In this document: in pieces, positions 1 to 8,719 of the stretch
Position numbering within the stretch: the first letter of the stretch is position 1
How the letters are laid out: every line of letters starts with the position of its first letter
NCBI GenBank assembly: GCA_944325195.1
Contig: CALUZB010000004.1
Span: 1-64,000 of the forward strand
Direction: 5' to 3'
DNA: 64,000 nt
DNA from: an uncultured Desulfovibrionaceae bacterium
GTDB taxonomy: Bacteria > Desulfobacterota > Desulfovibrionia > Desulfovibrionales > Desulfovibrionaceae
Notes under the pieces: model-generated
Seen by the model: the letters and a program-made list of their open reading frames with translations, nothing else
Databases searched by the model: none
Told to the model about the DNA's origin: nothing
Translations under genes and position numbers: made by a program

Positions 1-124
1 TCCAATCAAGATTGGCAGCATTCAAAATTTTAAGAGCAGTGGCAGGCCCGATACCATAAATATAGGTAAGAGCGATATCAGCACGCTTTCCTCTGGGCAA
101 ATCAACACCGGCAATTCTAGCCAT
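1..124 (-). CDS. rpsM: 30S ribosomal protein S13, C-terminus cut off by window edge
   Basis: S13 sits in the head of the small subunit, contacts P-site tRNA and takes part in a bridge to the 50S. Only the first 41 residues are present. They open [20 protein letters not shown] and continue through [10 protein letters not shown], the usual S13 start, and the frame is still open at base 1. AGGAG lies about 10 nt before the ATG. The gene follows rpmJ by 19 nt, so it begins the alpha-operon part of the cluster. rpsK, rpsD and rpoA would be expected past the left edge (inference). Confidence 0.95.
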   Translation of the reverse strand, partial: MARIAGVDLPRGKRADIALTYIYGIGPATALKILNAANLDW

Positions 125-143
125 TCTCAAATACTCCTAATGA

Positions 144-257
144 TTAACCTTGGCGCTGCTTGTGCCTGGGATTTTCGCAAATAACGCGCAAAATCCCCTT
201 GCGACGCACAATTTTGCACTTCGGGCAAATTTTCTTAACAGAGGGCCTAACTTTCAT
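144..257 (-). CDS. rpmJ: 50S ribosomal protein L36
   Basis: L36 is the smallest 50S protein, 37 residues here, and binds one zinc ion. The translation starts [15 protein letters not shown] and carries the C-x2-C ... C ... H zinc ligands (CPKC, then C and H in VICENPRH). GGAG lies 8 nt before the ATG. It sits between map and rpsM, its normal place in Gram-negative clusters. There is no infA beside it. A 9-bp hairpin lies between map and this gene, so L36 might be expressed partly separately (inference). Confidence 0.95.
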   Translation of the reverse strand: MKVRPSVKKICPKCKIVRRKGILRVICENPRHKQRQG

Positions 258-287
258 GGCTTAAACTCCAAAACTGTTATAATCCGG

Positions 288-310
288 CAAAAGCTGCATG
301 ACAGCTTTTG
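288..310 (-). promoter_or_regulatory. Hairpin in the map-rpmJ gap
   Basis: A perfect 9-bp stem, CAAAAGCTG / CAGCTTTTG, with a 5-nt loop lies in the 197-bp gap between map and rpmJ, the largest gap inside the ribosomal cluster. On the minus strand no long T-run follows, so it is a poor classical terminator. It could be an attenuator, an RNA-processing site or a protein-binding site that sets rpmJ/rpsM levels. The structure is seen; the function is inference. Confidence 0.45.
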
Positions 311-454
311 AATTGGTTCAATTACCATTATTAATAAATACGGTCAAGCAAATTTAATCGCTTTAGCCAGTCAATATACCTTCTCAGCTGTAAACATCCT
401 CTGACCTTAAACTCAATCTGAATATAAACGGCAAATTTATCGCTCTCAGATTAA

Positions 455-1219
455 TCACGACAAACTGAGTATCTGAGGGCCATCAGACGTTATTGCGACT
501 GTATGTTCCCAATGTGCTGCCAGAGAACCGTCTGCTGTAACCGCAGTCCAATCATCATCAAGAATGTTCACTTCTGCAGAACCCAAGGTGAGCATAGGTT
601 CTATGGCCAGCACCATTCCACTCATCAAAGGAACTCCTGTACCTCCCGGGACCTTGAAATTGGGAACTTCTGGCTTTTCATGCAAGGCACGCCCAATGCC
701 GTGCCCAACAAAGCGCTTAACAACACCCATCCCTTCTGCAGTTGCATATTCTTCGATTGCACTGGAGATATCAAACAGATTATTTCCCGGTCGCGCCTGC
801 TCTATACCCTTATAGAGACTTTCCCGTGTAATTTTAATCAGGCGTTCAGCTTCTTCACTAATCTGACCTGCAGCAAAGGTGCGCGCAGAGTCTCCATAAA
901 AACCGTCATAAATCACACCCATATCAATGCTGACGATATCGCCCGCATTAATAATTCGTTCTGAAGGGAAGCCATGCACTACTTCATCATTTATCGAGCA
1001 ACAAATTGCATAGGGGAAGCCCTGATAGCCCTGGAATGCCGGCTTCACATCAAACTCCCGGCACATAGACTGAGCATGCTCTTCCAATTCAATACTGGGA
1101 ATTCCGGGCTCTACTACTTTCGCAAGACTATCAAGAATTAAGGATACATAGCGGTTCGCCTTGCGCATCGCCTCTATCTCACGCTCATTCTTGATAAAAA
1201 TTCCCCGGATCTTTTTCAC
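455..1219 (-). CDS. map: Methionine aminopeptidase, type I
   Basis: Removes the initiator methionine from new proteins in the cytoplasm. It has 254 residues, normal for type I. The dinuclear metal ligands are recognisable: the two Asp in SIDMGVIYDGFYGDSART, the His in VGHGIGRALHE, and the Glu in AIEPML and in WEHTVAI. The start is GTG, immediately after the secY stop, with a GGGTAGGG purine stretch upstream. No ATG lies close enough to the IFIKNEREIEAMR beginning of the family to be a better choice. Coupling to secY is therefore likely. Confidence 0.95.
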   Translation of the reverse strand: MKKIRGIFIKNEREIEAMRKANRYVSLILDSLAKVVEPGIPSIELEEHAQSMCREFDVKPAFQGYQGFPYAICCSINDEVVHGFPSERIINAGDIVSIDMGVIYDGFYGDSARTFAAGQISEEAERLIKITRESLYKGIEQARPGNNLFDISSAIEEYATAEGMGVVKRFVGHGIGRALHEKPEVPNFKVPGGTGVPLMSGMVLAIEPMLTLGSAEVNILDDDWTAVTADGSLAAHWEHTVAITSDGPQILSLS

Positions 1220-2542
1220 TTACGCCCTACCCTTGATTTTTCCTTTTTGCATCAAACCTTCATATTGCCTGGAGATAAGGTAAGACTCAAGCCTACCCAT
1301 AAAATCCATAGCCACCCCAACCATGATCAATAATGAAGTTCCGCCAAAGGTAATAGTCGGACCAAAGAACGATGACAGTATTACCGGCAATACACACACA
1401 GCCGAAATATAAAGCGAACCCCATAAAGTCAACCGCGTGAGCACAGTATTAATATAATCTTTAGTCTTCCCTCCCGGACGGATCCCAGGGATAAAACCAC
1501 CCTGATTTTTTAAATTTTCTGCAATATCTTTTGGGTCGAAAACAATAGCTGTATAAAAGAAACAGAAAAATATGATTAATCCAACAAAGAAAACATTGTA
1601 TAGTATAGTATCATTAGCGCTAAACATAGCGGCTACGTCGTTCAGCCACGGGAAACTACCTGAGAACATTGTCAGGGTGGCAGGGAACAACAATAAACTC
1701 GAAGCAAATATCGGTGGAATAACACCAGCAGTATTCAATCTTAACGGCAAATGAGTGTTCTGCCCCCCCACCATGCGACGCCCCATTAAACGCTTGGCAT
1801 AGTGAATAGGAATTCTGCGTTGCCCACGTTCAACAAATACAATAGCACAGAGTACCGCCGCCATAAACAGGATCAAACCTATTACAATGACGATATTGGT
1901 GCCCTCAGCAACAGCTGTAGTAAAATAACGACTGGTCGCCCCGGGAATGGCTGCCACAATCCCTGCAAAGATAATCAGCGAAATGCCGTTGCCGATTCCT
2001 TTTTCTGTAATTTGTTCGCCAAGCCACATGATCAGGATAGTGCCCGCAACCAAGGTGATTACAGTAACAAGCCGGAAAGTCCAGCCCGGATCAATTACCA
2101 CCCCAACTACACCGGCGGCGGCAGGCATAGTCTCAAGTCCCACAGCCAAGGCAAAACCTTGAATAATGGTAATTAACACTGTGCCGTAGCGGGTGTATTG
2201 AGTAATTTTCTTACGGCCGGCAGCGCCTTCTTCTTTGGCCAAGCGTTTCAATTCAGGACTTACAACCTGCAAAAGCTGCATAATGATCGATGCGGAGATA
2301 TACGGCATAATCCCTAAAGCAAAAATAGAGAAACGCTCAAGCCCTCCGCCTGAGAACATGTTAAACAGCCCCACCAAAGAATTGGAAACTGAATCGAAAA
2401 ACGCCGCCAGTGCCTGCGGATCCACCCCAGGCACAGGAATATGCACCCCTATGCGAAATGCGCCAAGGATTGCAAATGTCCAAAGCAGCTTTTTTCTGAG
2501 TTCAGGCAAACGGCCTATATTTTCAACAGCACCAAGAGCCAC
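1220..2542 (-). CDS. secY: Protein translocase subunit SecY
   Basis: SecY is the channel-forming subunit of the SecYEG translocon in the inner membrane. It has 440 residues and about ten hydrophobic segments. Family signatures include GIMPYISASIIMQLL near residue 80 and FFYTAIVFDPKDIAENLKNQ near residue 330, with the plug region after the first segment. The start is GTG, preceded by AAGGA. It follows rplO closely and abuts map, the usual spc-operon order, which links secretion capacity to ribosome synthesis. Confidence 0.97.
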   Translation of the reverse strand: MALGAVENIGRLPELRKKLLWTFAILGAFRIGVHIPVPGVDPQALAAFFDSVSNSLVGLFNMFSGGGLERFSIFALGIMPYISASIIMQLLQVVSPELKRLAKEEGAAGRKKITQYTRYGTVLITIIQGFALAVGLETMPAAAGVVGVVIDPGWTFRLVTVITLVAGTILIMWLGEQITEKGIGNGISLIIFAGIVAAIPGATSRYFTTAVAEGTNIVIVIGLILFMAAVLCAIVFVERGQRRIPIHYAKRLMGRRMVGGQNTHLPLRLNTAGVIPPIFASSLLLFPATLTMFSGSFPWLNDVAAMFSANDTILYNVFFVGLIIFFCFFYTAIVFDPKDIAENLKNQGGFIPGIRPGGKTKDYINTVLTRLTLWGSLYISAVCVLPVILSSFFGPTITFGGTSLLIMVGVAMDFMGRLESYLISRQYEGLMQKGKIKGRA

Positions 2543-2575
2543 GGGCTATCCTTTGATTATATCAGTTAAGTTAGA

Positions 2576-3037
2576 TTAAACATCCAAATTCTGTTCAAGC
2601 GACTTGACAGAACCACCAGCAGATCTGATTTTTTCAACAGCAGAAGCGCTGAAACGATGAGCCTCAATGCTCATGGCGGATTCAATACTGCCAACACCAA
2701 GCACTTTTACTGCAGCCCCTGGCTTTACCAAACCACGCGCATAAATATCATCCAAAGTAATTTCTTTCTCACCCGCAAAGACCTGGGCAAGCCGTCCGAT
2801 ATTCAGTACTTCATAAACAACTTTGAATTCCGCGTTTTTAAAGCCACGCTTGGGCAAGCGCCTGGCTAAAGGCATCTGACCACCCTCAAATCCAGCCGGA
2901 ACTCCGCCGCCGGAACGAGAATTCTGCCCTTTGTGCCCACGCCCAGCGGTTTTACCACGACCGGAACCAGAGCCCCGTCCTACCCGCTTGCGGTTCTTAC
3001 GCTCTTCTGCAAATGGATAAAGTTCATGTAATCTCAT
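2576..3037 (-). CDS. rplO: 50S ribosomal protein L15
   Basis: L15 is a late-assembly 50S protein with a long basic N-terminal tail that enters the rRNA core. The tail is visible as GRGKTAGRGHKGQNSRSG near residues 22-45, followed by the globular domain. It has 153 residues, within the normal range. The ATG overlaps the stop codon of rpmD by one base (TAATG), indicating translational coupling. secY follows after 33 nt. Confidence 0.96.
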   Translation of the reverse strand: MRLHELYPFAEERKNRKRVGRGSGSGRGKTAGRGHKGQNSRSGGGVPAGFEGGQMPLARRLPKRGFKNAEFKVVYEVLNIGRLAQVFAGEKEITLDDIYARGLVKPGAAVKVLGVGSIESAMSIEAHRFSASAVEKIRSAGGSVKSLEQNLDV

Positions 3038-3207
3038 TATCTTACAACCTCAACCATATGCTTAACTTTTTCAATCATCCCACGCACTGCAGGAGAATCC
3101 TTAAATTCTTTTTCAGCACGAATCTTACGGAGTCCCATGGCATCCAGGGTCTTGCGCTGATTCGGGCTGCAACCTATAGGGCTGCGGACGAGTTTAATCT
3201 TTATCAT
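3037..3207 (-). CDS. rpmD: 50S ribosomal protein L30
   Basis: A 56-residue L30, short as the family usually is. The translation begins MIKIKLVRSPIGCSPNQRKT and contains LDAMGLRKI, the typical L30 motif. AAAGGTGATAAG lies upstream. A GTG codon directly precedes the ATG in frame, so the start could be one codon earlier. It fills the gap between rpsE and rplO exactly and shares one base with the rplO start. Confidence 0.94.
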   Translation of the reverse strand: MIKIKLVRSPIGCSPNQRKTLDAMGLRKIRAEKEFKDSPAVRGMIEKVKHMVEVVR

Positions 3208-3233
3208 CACTTATCACCTTTCCTTGTACAGCC

Positions 3234-3734
3234 TTACTTACGAGGAGCGTGTAAGGTTTTACCCCTAAGTTCAGACACTTCATCTGCACTCCGCAGTGAA
3301 GCAAGTCCGGCCATTGTGGCTTTGATCACATTATGCGGATTATTCGTGCCGATCGCCTTGGAAAGTACGTCACGAATACCGGCCGCTTCCATAATCGCGC
3401 GTACCGCTCCACCCGCAATAACTCCCGTTCCCTCAGAGGCTGGGATCAACAGTACAGAGCCAGCACCAAACCTGCCAAGCACCTGGTAGGGCAAAGTACC
3501 ATCCAATACAGGAACCTGAATCATATTGCGCTTAGCACTTTCAGTAGCTTTACGCAAAGCTTCCGGAACCTCCTGGGCTTTGCCCAGACCAAAGCCTACG
3601 CTACCGTTACCATCACCCACAACAACCAGGGCGCTGAATGAAAACCGGCGACCACCCTTCACAACTTTGGCTACTCTGTTCAGGGCTACTATTTTTTCTA
3701 CAAAACCTACTTCATTAGTTTCCATGTAAGTCAC
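3234..3734 (-). CDS. rpsE: 30S ribosomal protein S5
   Basis: S5 lies near the mRNA entry and decoding region and affects translational accuracy. Of 166 residues, the N-terminal half is the double-stranded-RNA-binding-like domain ([20 protein letters not shown] near residues 23-42) and the C-terminal half is the S5 fold ([24 protein letters not shown], described here by position near 128-151). It follows rplR by 2 nt and precedes rpmD by 26 nt. Confidence 0.97.
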   Translation of the reverse strand: MTYMETNEVGFVEKIVALNRVAKVVKGGRRFSFSALVVVGDGNGSVGFGLGKAQEVPEALRKATESAKRNMIQVPVLDGTLPYQVLGRFGAGSVLLIPASEGTGVIAGGAVRAIMEAAGIRDVLSKAIGTNNPHNVIKATMAGLASLRSADEVSELRGKTLHAPRK

Positions 3735-3736
3735 CT

Positions 3737-4090
3737 TTAAAATGCTAGTCCGCCTTCGCGAGCACCATCAGCCACTGCCTTAACCCGACCATGATAAGGA
3801 TATCCATTGCGGTCGAAAGTAACAGCAGCAATATTCTTCTCTTTGGCCATGCGGGCAATTTCCTGACCAACCTTGGTTGCACCCTCAATATTCAGGCGAA
3901 TTTCGTTATTGGCCTTAGCAAGGGAGAGAGTTGATGTAGCCGCAAGAGTTATGCCGGCCTCGTCATCTACCAGCTGAGCGTAGATGTGAAGATTAGACCG
4001 ATATACCACCAAACGGGGGCGATCAGGGCAACCGGAAATCTTCTTGCGGATGCGCACCTTACGCTTAATCCTGGCGTCATGCTTTTTCAT
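3737..4090 (-). CDS. rplR: 50S ribosomal protein L18
   Basis: L18 binds 5S rRNA with L5 and L25 in the central protuberance. It has 117 residues. The family core [20 protein letters not shown] is seen near residues 24-43, and the C-terminal [19 protein letters not shown] is typical. The N-terminus [18 protein letters not shown] is strongly basic. It lies between rplF and rpsE with a gap of 20 nt upstream and 2 nt downstream, as in other spc operons. Confidence 0.97.
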   Translation of the reverse strand: MKKHDARIKRKVRIRKKISGCPDRPRLVVYRSNLHIYAQLVDDEAGITLAATSTLSLAKANNEIRLNIEGATKVGQEIARMAKEKNIAAVTFDRNGYPYHGRVKAVADGAREGGLAF

Positions 4091-4110
4091 AATGATAATA
4101 ACCCCGCTAT

Positions 4111-4647
4111 TTATTTTTTACCAGACTTACCGGCCTTGCGGCGGATCTGTTCATTTTCGTACTTAATGCCCTTGCCCTTATATGGTTCGGGCTTACGCAG
4201 GCGACGAATGCTGGCTGCAACTTCACCAATCTGAGCCTTATCCACGCCGGAAAGGGTCAGCTTATTTCCTTCAGCAGTGGCCGTAACGCCTTTAGGCAAC
4301 TTAAATAATACTGGATGCGAAAATCCGAGGGCCATTTCAACCGAGTCGCCTTTCACCGCCACACGGTAACCCACCCCATTGAACTCCAGCACCTTATTCC
4401 AGCCCTTGCTTACACCGTCTATGCAGTTAGCCAAAAGCGCACGACGCAAGCCATGCTGAGAACGTGAAGCCTTGGTGTCGTTTACTCTGGTAATAATGAC
4501 TTCTGAGCCTTCCACCTTATATTCAACAGATTCATGACGGGGAGTGCAGACAGTGCCTTTGGGGCCTTTTACCTCAATTTGGGTCTCCAGCACCTTCACT
4601 TCCACACCGCCAGGAATAGCGATCGGCAATTTACCTATTCTGGACAT
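4111..4647 (-). CDS. rplF: 50S ribosomal protein L6
   Basis: L6 lies at the base of the L7/L12 stalk near the elongation-factor binding site. The chosen start gives 178 residues beginning MSRIGKLPIAIPGGVEV, the family start; the frame is open for six more codons upstream, but these are not conserved. Two repeated L6 domains are visible, and the C-terminal motif RRLRKPEPYKGKGIKYENE is the L6 signature. rpsH ends 11 nt upstream. Confidence 0.97.
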   Translation of the reverse strand: MSRIGKLPIAIPGGVEVKVLETQIEVKGPKGTVCTPRHESVEYKVEGSEVIITRVNDTKASRSQHGLRRALLANCIDGVSKGWNKVLEFNGVGYRVAVKGDSVEMALGFSHPVLFKLPKGVTATAEGNKLTLSGVDKAQIGEVAASIRRLRKPEPYKGKGIKYENEQIRRKAGKSGKK

Positions 4648-4658
4648 ACACGCACCTA

Positions 4659-5039
4659 CTACCAAATTTCACAGATGAGTTCGCCGCCGATATGTTGCTC
4701 TTTAGCTTTGGCACCGGAAATGACCCCCTTAGAGGTGGACACAATACAAATACCAAGGCCGTTCTGCACGTTCGGCACCCCGGCCGCACTGACATAAATG
4801 CGACGACCGGGTTTGCTGATTCGCTTAAGACCGGAGATAACACCTTTACCGCCTATATATTTCAGGCCGATTTTGATATTGCGGTCTTCAACGGACACTT
4901 CTTCCACATAACCTTCATCTCTCAGAATGTTGGCTATGGATTCCTTAATTTTCGAGCGCGGCACACTCACTTCCTTATGCAGGGCCAAGTGTGCGTTGCG
5001 GATACGCGTAAGCATATCTGCAATAGGATCAGTCATCAT
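4659..5039 (-). CDS. rpsH: 30S ribosomal protein S8
   Basis: S8 is a primary 16S rRNA-binding protein. In E. coli it is also the translational repressor of the spc operon; regulation here is not shown by the sequence. It has 126 residues, starting MMTDPIADMLTRIRNA, and ends with the S8 signature region ISTSKGVISGAKAKEQHIGG (written VSTSKGVISGAKAKEQHIGG in this copy) and LICEIW. It sits between rpsN and rplF. Confidence 0.97.
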   Translation of the reverse strand: MMTDPIADMLTRIRNAHLALHKEVSVPRSKIKESIANILRDEGYVEEVSVEDRNIKIGLKYIGGKGVISGLKRISKPGRRIYVSAAGVPNVQNGLGICIVSTSKGVISGAKAKEQHIGGELICEIW

Positions 5040-5064
5040 AATTATCGTCTCCTGCTATTATGAC

Positions 5065-5250
5065 TTACCAGCTCGATTTGCGAACACCCGGCAACTCGCC
5101 GCGCAACGACATGTTACGGAAACAAATACGACAAATACCGAATTTGCGTATAAAAGCACGAGGGCGTCCACAAATGGGGCAACGATTATAGGCACGAACA
5201 GAAAACTTGGGTTTTCTGGTGGCCTTAACTTCCAAAGCTGTACGTGACAA
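5065..5250 (-). CDS. rpsN: 30S ribosomal protein S14, zinc-binding type
   Basis: A 61-residue S14 of the short, zinc-binding (type Z) form. The ligands are seen as CPIC ... CRIC with 12 residues between the pairs ([11 protein letters not shown] and GICRICFRN). The ending LPGVRKSSW is the S14 signature. Many bacteria carry a second, zinc-free S14 for zinc limitation; none is in this window. It is followed by rpsH after 25 nt. Confidence 0.97.
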   Translation of the reverse strand: MSRTALEVKATRKPKFSVRAYNRCPICGRPRAFIRKFGICRICFRNMSLRGELPGVRKSSW

Positions 5251-5261
5251 AGCTTTTCTCC

Positions 5262-5801
5262 TTACTTTCTAAAGGGCATACCAAGTTGATCCAGCAACAT
5301 CTTACCTTCCCGGTCAGTCTTGGCAGTAGTAACAATGGTTATATTCATACCCTTGGGATTGTCAATCTTATCGATCTCAAGCTCCGGGAAAATGGCATGT
5401 TCCTTTATCCCCAAGGTAAAATTGCCTCGCCCGTCAAAACCACGATCAGAGATACCTCTAAAGTCACGCACACGAGGCAAGGCAAAGTTGAACAACTTAT
5501 CTAAAAAATCCCACATTCTGTCATGCCGCAAAGTTACCCGACAACCAATCGGCATGCCTTCGCGCAACTTAAATGATGCGATAGACTTCTTGGCAGTGGT
5601 GATAACAGCTTTCTGACCAGCTATGAGGGAAAGCTCCTGAACAGCTTCCTCCATAATCTTGTTATTCTGGCTGGCTGCGCCAAGGCCAATATTTAGGGAA
5701 ACTTTCTCCAGCCCGGGAACCTGCATGGAAGATTTATAATTAAACTCCTGCTGCAGGGCCGGCACCACTTTATCCCTATAAATTTTCTCAAGACGAGTCA
5801 T
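5262..5801 (-). CDS. rplE: 50S ribosomal protein L5
   Basis: L5 binds 5S rRNA and reaches the P-site tRNA from the central protuberance. It has 179 residues, the standard length. The L5 signature is seen around [14 protein letters not shown] (residues 28-41). [21 protein letters not shown] and the [19 protein letters not shown] region are also characteristic. It lies between rplX (27-nt gap) and rpsN (11-nt gap). Confidence 0.97.
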   Translation of the reverse strand: MTRLEKIYRDKVVPALQQEFNYKSSMQVPGLEKVSLNIGLGAASQNNKIMEEAVQELSLIAGQKAVITTAKKSIASFKLREGMPIGCRVTLRHDRMWDFLDKLFNFALPRVRDFRGISDRGFDGRGNFTLGIKEHAIFPELEIDKIDNPKGMNITIVTTAKTDREGKMLLDQLGMPFRK

Positions 5802-5828
5802 GGCTTATCTTCCTAAAAGTCGTAGTGT

Positions 5829-6152
5829 CTACGCAATTACTTCATTACATTTTTTACAGAAACGCACTTTCTTACCATCTTCAGTGAAACGGTAACCTAC
5901 ACGAGTGGGTTCAGTACAAGCAGAACACACCAGCATTACATTTGAAATGGCAAGAGGCATTTCCTTATCCTGAATACCACCGGGCTGCTGACGATAGGGG
6001 TTAGGCTTGGTATGCCGCTTGGCAACGTTTACTTTTTCAATCAGCACAGTATCATTTTTACGGTTAACCTTAATGATTTTGCCGATTTTGCCCTTATCTT
6101 TACCGGCGATTACAATCACCTTGTCATCTTTACGAATTCTATATTGTCTCAT
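5829..6152 (-). CDS. rplX: 50S ribosomal protein L24, with C-terminal cysteine pairs
   Basis: L24 initiates 50S assembly. Its KOW motif is visible at the N-terminus ([20 protein letters not shown]). The 107-residue protein ends with two Cys pairs, CSAC ... CKKC, spaced like a zinc ribbon. This C+ form is known in a number of bacteria. It follows rplN by 12 nt. Confidence 0.96.
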   Translation of the reverse strand: MRQYRIRKDDKVIVIAGKDKGKIGKIIKVNRKNDTVLIEKVNVAKRHTKPNPYRQQPGGIQDKEMPLAISNVMLVCSACTEPTRVGYRFTEDGKKVRFCKKCNEVIA

Positions 6153-6164
6153 GACTGTAACCCC

Positions 6165-6533
6165 CTATAACACTTCCGGGGCAAGGGATACAATCTTCAT
6201 AAAGTTCTTAGCACGCAGTTCGCGGGCAACCGGACCGAAAATACGGGTGCCCACCGGCTCACCCTGCTTGGACAGCAAAACTGCAGCATTAGTATCAAAC
6301 TTGATATAAGATCCATCTGCCCGACGAATTTCTTTAGCTGTGCGCACAATAACCGCATCCATTACATCACCCTTTTTCACCTTGGCGTGGGGCATGGCTT
6401 CTTTAACAGAGACCACAATAATATCGCCAACAGTGGCATAACGACGCTTGGAACCACCAAGCACTTTAATGCAGGCAACTTTCTTGGCACCGGAATTATC
6501 CGCAACCTGAAGAGTAGTTTCTACCTGAATCAT
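6165..6533 (-). CDS. rplN: 50S ribosomal protein L14
   Basis: L14 is at the subunit interface and is the binding site of the silencing factor RsfS in other bacteria. It has 122 residues, beginning [20 protein letters not shown]. The signature [20 protein letters not shown] is near residues 37-56, and the ending [20 protein letters not shown] is canonical. It follows rpsQ by 35 nt and precedes rplX. Confidence 0.97.
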   Translation of the reverse strand: MIQVETTLQVADNSGAKKVACIKVLGGSKRRYATVGDIIVVSVKEAMPHAKVKKGDVMDAVIVRTAKEIRRADGSYIKFDTNAAVLLSKQGEPVGTRIFGPVARELRAKNFMKIVSLAPEVL

Positions 6534-6568
6534 GACTGACCTCTATAAGCTATAATGGCAAGTTGTTA

Positions 6569-6832
6569 CTACAGGCTCTTTTCCACAATGGATTCCAAAT
6601 GCCAACGCTTAGTGGCAGACATAGGGCGAAATTCTACAATTCTAACCACATCGCCCACACTACATTCATTATTTGGATCATGGGCGGTGAAGCGCTTGCG
6701 ACGACGCACATACTTCTTGAGCAAAGGATGCTTGACCTGAGTTTCTACATTAACGATGATGGTTTTGTCATTCTTGTCAGAAACCACCACGCCAACCAGC
6801 TTTCTTCCTTTTGTATTGAGGATAGCGGCCAT
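6569..6832 (-). CDS. rpsQ: 30S ribosomal protein S17
   Basis: S17 is an early-binding 16S rRNA protein with an OB fold. It has 87 residues. RKLVGVVVSDKNDKTIIVNV at the N-terminus and GDVVRIVEFRPMSATKRW at the C-terminus are the family motifs. It begins 2 nt after the rpmC stop, in the usual rplP-rpmC-rpsQ order. Confidence 0.97.
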   Translation of the reverse strand: MAAILNTKGRKLVGVVVSDKNDKTIIVNVETQVKHPLLKKYVRRRKRFTAHDPNNECSVGDVVRIVEFRPMSATKRWHLESIVEKSL

Positions 6833-6834
6833 AG

Positions 6835-7020
6835 TTAAGCTCCCTTGTTCATTAAAGTAAGTATACGCGCAATGGTACGCTTCTTAGCCGGAATCTGAGC
6901 AGTATTTTCCAACTGCCCAGTCGCGTGGCTGAAGCGCAAGTTCATCAGCTCTTGGCGGGTAGCTGCAAGCTTTTCCGCCAACTGCTCCTGCGAAAGCTTT
7001 TTGAGTTCTGCGAGTTTCAT
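6835..7020 (-). CDS. rpmC: 50S ribosomal protein L29
   Basis: L29 lies near the polypeptide exit tunnel next to L23 and forms part of the landing site for trigger factor and SRP. It is a 61-residue two-helix protein. QELMNLRFSHATGQLENTA, near residues 25-43, is the family signature. Gaps of 2 nt on each side to rplP and rpsQ imply coupled translation. Confidence 0.97.
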   Translation of the reverse strand: MKLAELKKLSQEQLAEKLAATRQELMNLRFSHATGQLENTAQIPAKKRTIARILTLMNKGA

Positions 7021-7022
7021 AA

Positions 7023-7436
7023 CTAGATAATCTCCTTAGTCACGATAACTGTTTTCACAGGAAGCTTATGGGCTGCGCGGGTAAGAGCTTCCTTGGCAAC
7101 ATCAAGGCTCACGCCGTCTATTTCGTAAAGTACGCGCCCGGGTTTAATAGGAGCGACAAATCCTACCGGGGCACCCTTACCGGAACCTTGACGAGTTTCA
7201 AGCGGTTTTGCAGTAATAGGCCAATCGGGAAAAACGCGGATCCAGATTTTACCCTGGCGTTTGATATGACGCATTACCGCAATACGAGCCGCCTCAATTT
7301 GCTGAGAAGTAAGTTTGCCATGCTCCAATGCCTTAAGACCGATAGTGCCGAAGGAAATCACGCTTCCGTTAAGGGCCATACCCTTATTGCGGCCCTTCAT
7401 GCGCTTACGGAATTTTTGTCTTCTTGGACTCAACAT
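7023..7436 (-). CDS. rplP: 50S ribosomal protein L16
   Basis: L16 organises the aminoacyl-tRNA binding site of the 50S. It has 137 residues. [19 protein letters not shown] at the start and [20 protein letters not shown] in the middle are canonical. The ATG shares one base with the rpsC stop (TAATG). The Arg-containing [14 protein letters not shown] loop near residues 93-106 is present. Confidence 0.97.
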   Translation of the reverse strand: MLSPRRQKFRKRMKGRNKGMALNGSVISFGTIGLKALEHGKLTSQQIEAARIAVMRHIKRQGKIWIRVFPDWPITAKPLETRQGSGKGAPVGFVAPIKPGRVLYEIDGVSLDVAKEALTRAAHKLPVKTVIVTKEII

Positions 7437-8077
7437 TACTGCTGTACCTCATTGTCCAGAATTTCACCCTTGAAAATCCAGACTTTAACGCCGATAATAC
7501 CGTAAGTTGTGGTTGCTACGGCGTAACCATAATCAATATCGGCCCGCAAAGTATGCAGCGGCACACGGCCGTCACGGTACCATTCTGAGCGGGCAATTTC
7601 AGCACCAGCCAGACGTCCGGAGCAGGCAATCTTAATGCCCTCGGCACCAAACTTGCGGCTCATCAGCACAGTGCGCTTCATCGCGCGCCGGAAAGCCACA
7701 CGGCGTTCAAGCTGCATAGCTACGTTTTCAGCCACCAACTGTGCCTCAAGCTCAGGACGACGAATTTCATTTACTTCAATGGAAAACTCACGCCCGAACT
7801 TCTGTTTGAGATCTGAACGGAGTTTCTCAATTTCCACACCCTTGCGGCCGATAATGATGCCGGGACGGGCAGTGGAAAGAATCAGCCTCACCTTTGCGCC
7901 GTGACGTTCAATTTCAATTCTGGAAAGGCCGGCATGATAAAGCAGCTTCTTGATGAAAGTCCGGATCTTATGGTCCTCAAACACATAAGCCGGGTAGTCC
8001 TTCTTGCTGTACCAGCGGGACTGCCAGTTTTTGTTATACCCCAGGCGAAAACCAAAAGGATGTACTTTCTGACCCAT
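7436..8077 (-). CDS. rpsC: 30S ribosomal protein S3
   Basis: S3 forms part of the mRNA entry channel and has mRNA helicase activity with S4 and S5. It has 213 residues. The N-terminus [20 protein letters not shown] is standard. The KH domain carries the GxxG loop in [14 protein letters not shown] near residues 75-88, and the C-terminal domain holds the [20 protein letters not shown] signature. It overlaps rplP by one base and follows rplV by 2 nt. Confidence 0.97.
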   Translation of the reverse strand: MGQKVHPFGFRLGYNKNWQSRWYSKKDYPAYVFEDHKIRTFIKKLLYHAGLSRIEIERHGAKVRLILSTARPGIIIGRKGVEIEKLRSDLKQKFGREFSIEVNEIRRPELEAQLVAENVAMQLERRVAFRRAMKRTVLMSRKFGAEGIKIACSGRLAGAEIARSEWYRDGRVPLHTLRADIDYGYAVATTTYGIIGVKVWIFKGEILDNEVQQ

Positions 8078-8079
8078 AA

Positions 8080-8415
8080 TTAACCTTCCAATATCACTGT
8101 AATGTGGCTGGTTCGCTTAAGAATCCGGTTGGCGCGGCCCATTGAGCGCGGTTTGATCCGCTTCCAGACAGGACCGTCGTTAACCACCACCTGCTTTACC
8201 TGCAAAGCGTCCACATCAGCGCCAATCTGCTGGGCGTTCGCAACAGCCGAATACATTACTTTATAGATAATTTCGGCTGCTTTCTTGGGGGTGAAACGCA
8301 GAATGTTCAGCGCATCTTCCACCGGCAGGCCGTTCACATTGCGAGCCACAAGGCGCGCCTTGCGAGGCGAGATTCTAGTAAATTTCAAAGTAGCTCTGGA
8401 TTCCATTCTAGTCAC
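8080..8415 (-). CDS. rplV: 50S ribosomal protein L22
   Basis: L22 lines the exit tunnel with its long beta hairpin, the site of some macrolide resistance changes. It has 111 residues. [20 protein letters not shown] near residues 15-34 and the tip region [20 protein letters not shown] near residues 84-103 are canonical, with no obvious insertion. It follows rpsS by 2 nt. Confidence 0.97.
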   Translation of the reverse strand: MTRMESRATLKFTRISPRKARLVARNVNGLPVEDALNILRFTPKKAAEIIYKVMYSAVANAQQIGADVDALQVKQVVVNDGPVWKRIKPRSMGRANRILKRTSHITVILEG

Positions 8416-8417
8416 CT

Positions 8418-8702
8418 TTATTTCTTGACAGCTTTAGATTTCTTGTCGCCAGCATGTCCATGGAAGGTGCGGGTAAGTGAAAACTCGCCCAACTTATGTC
8501 CAACCATATTTTCGGTGACGAATACTGGAACAAATTTCCTGCCGTTATGCACCGCAAAGGTGAGGCCGACCATTTCGGGCAGAATAGTAGATCTGCGCGA
8601 CCAGGTCTTAATTACCCGGCGGTCATTATTAGCAACGGCCTGCTCTACTTTAGCAACCAGATGGCCATCCACAAAGGGGCCTTTTTTCAGCGACCTAGGC
8701 AT
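8418..8702 (-). CDS. rpsS: 30S ribosomal protein S19
   Basis: S19 is in the 30S head with S13 and contacts the central protuberance. It has 94 residues, starting [15 protein letters not shown]. The signature [19 protein letters not shown] is near residues 57-75 and FAVHNG lies before it. The gap from rplB is 17 nt and rplV follows after 2 nt. Confidence 0.97.
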   Translation of the reverse strand: MPRSLKKGPFVDGHLVAKVEQAVANNDRRVIKTWSRRSTILPEMVGLTFAVHNGRKFVPVFVTENMVGHKLGEFSLTRTFHGHAGDKKSKAVKK

Positions 8703-8719
8703 AGTCTAACTCCTAACTT

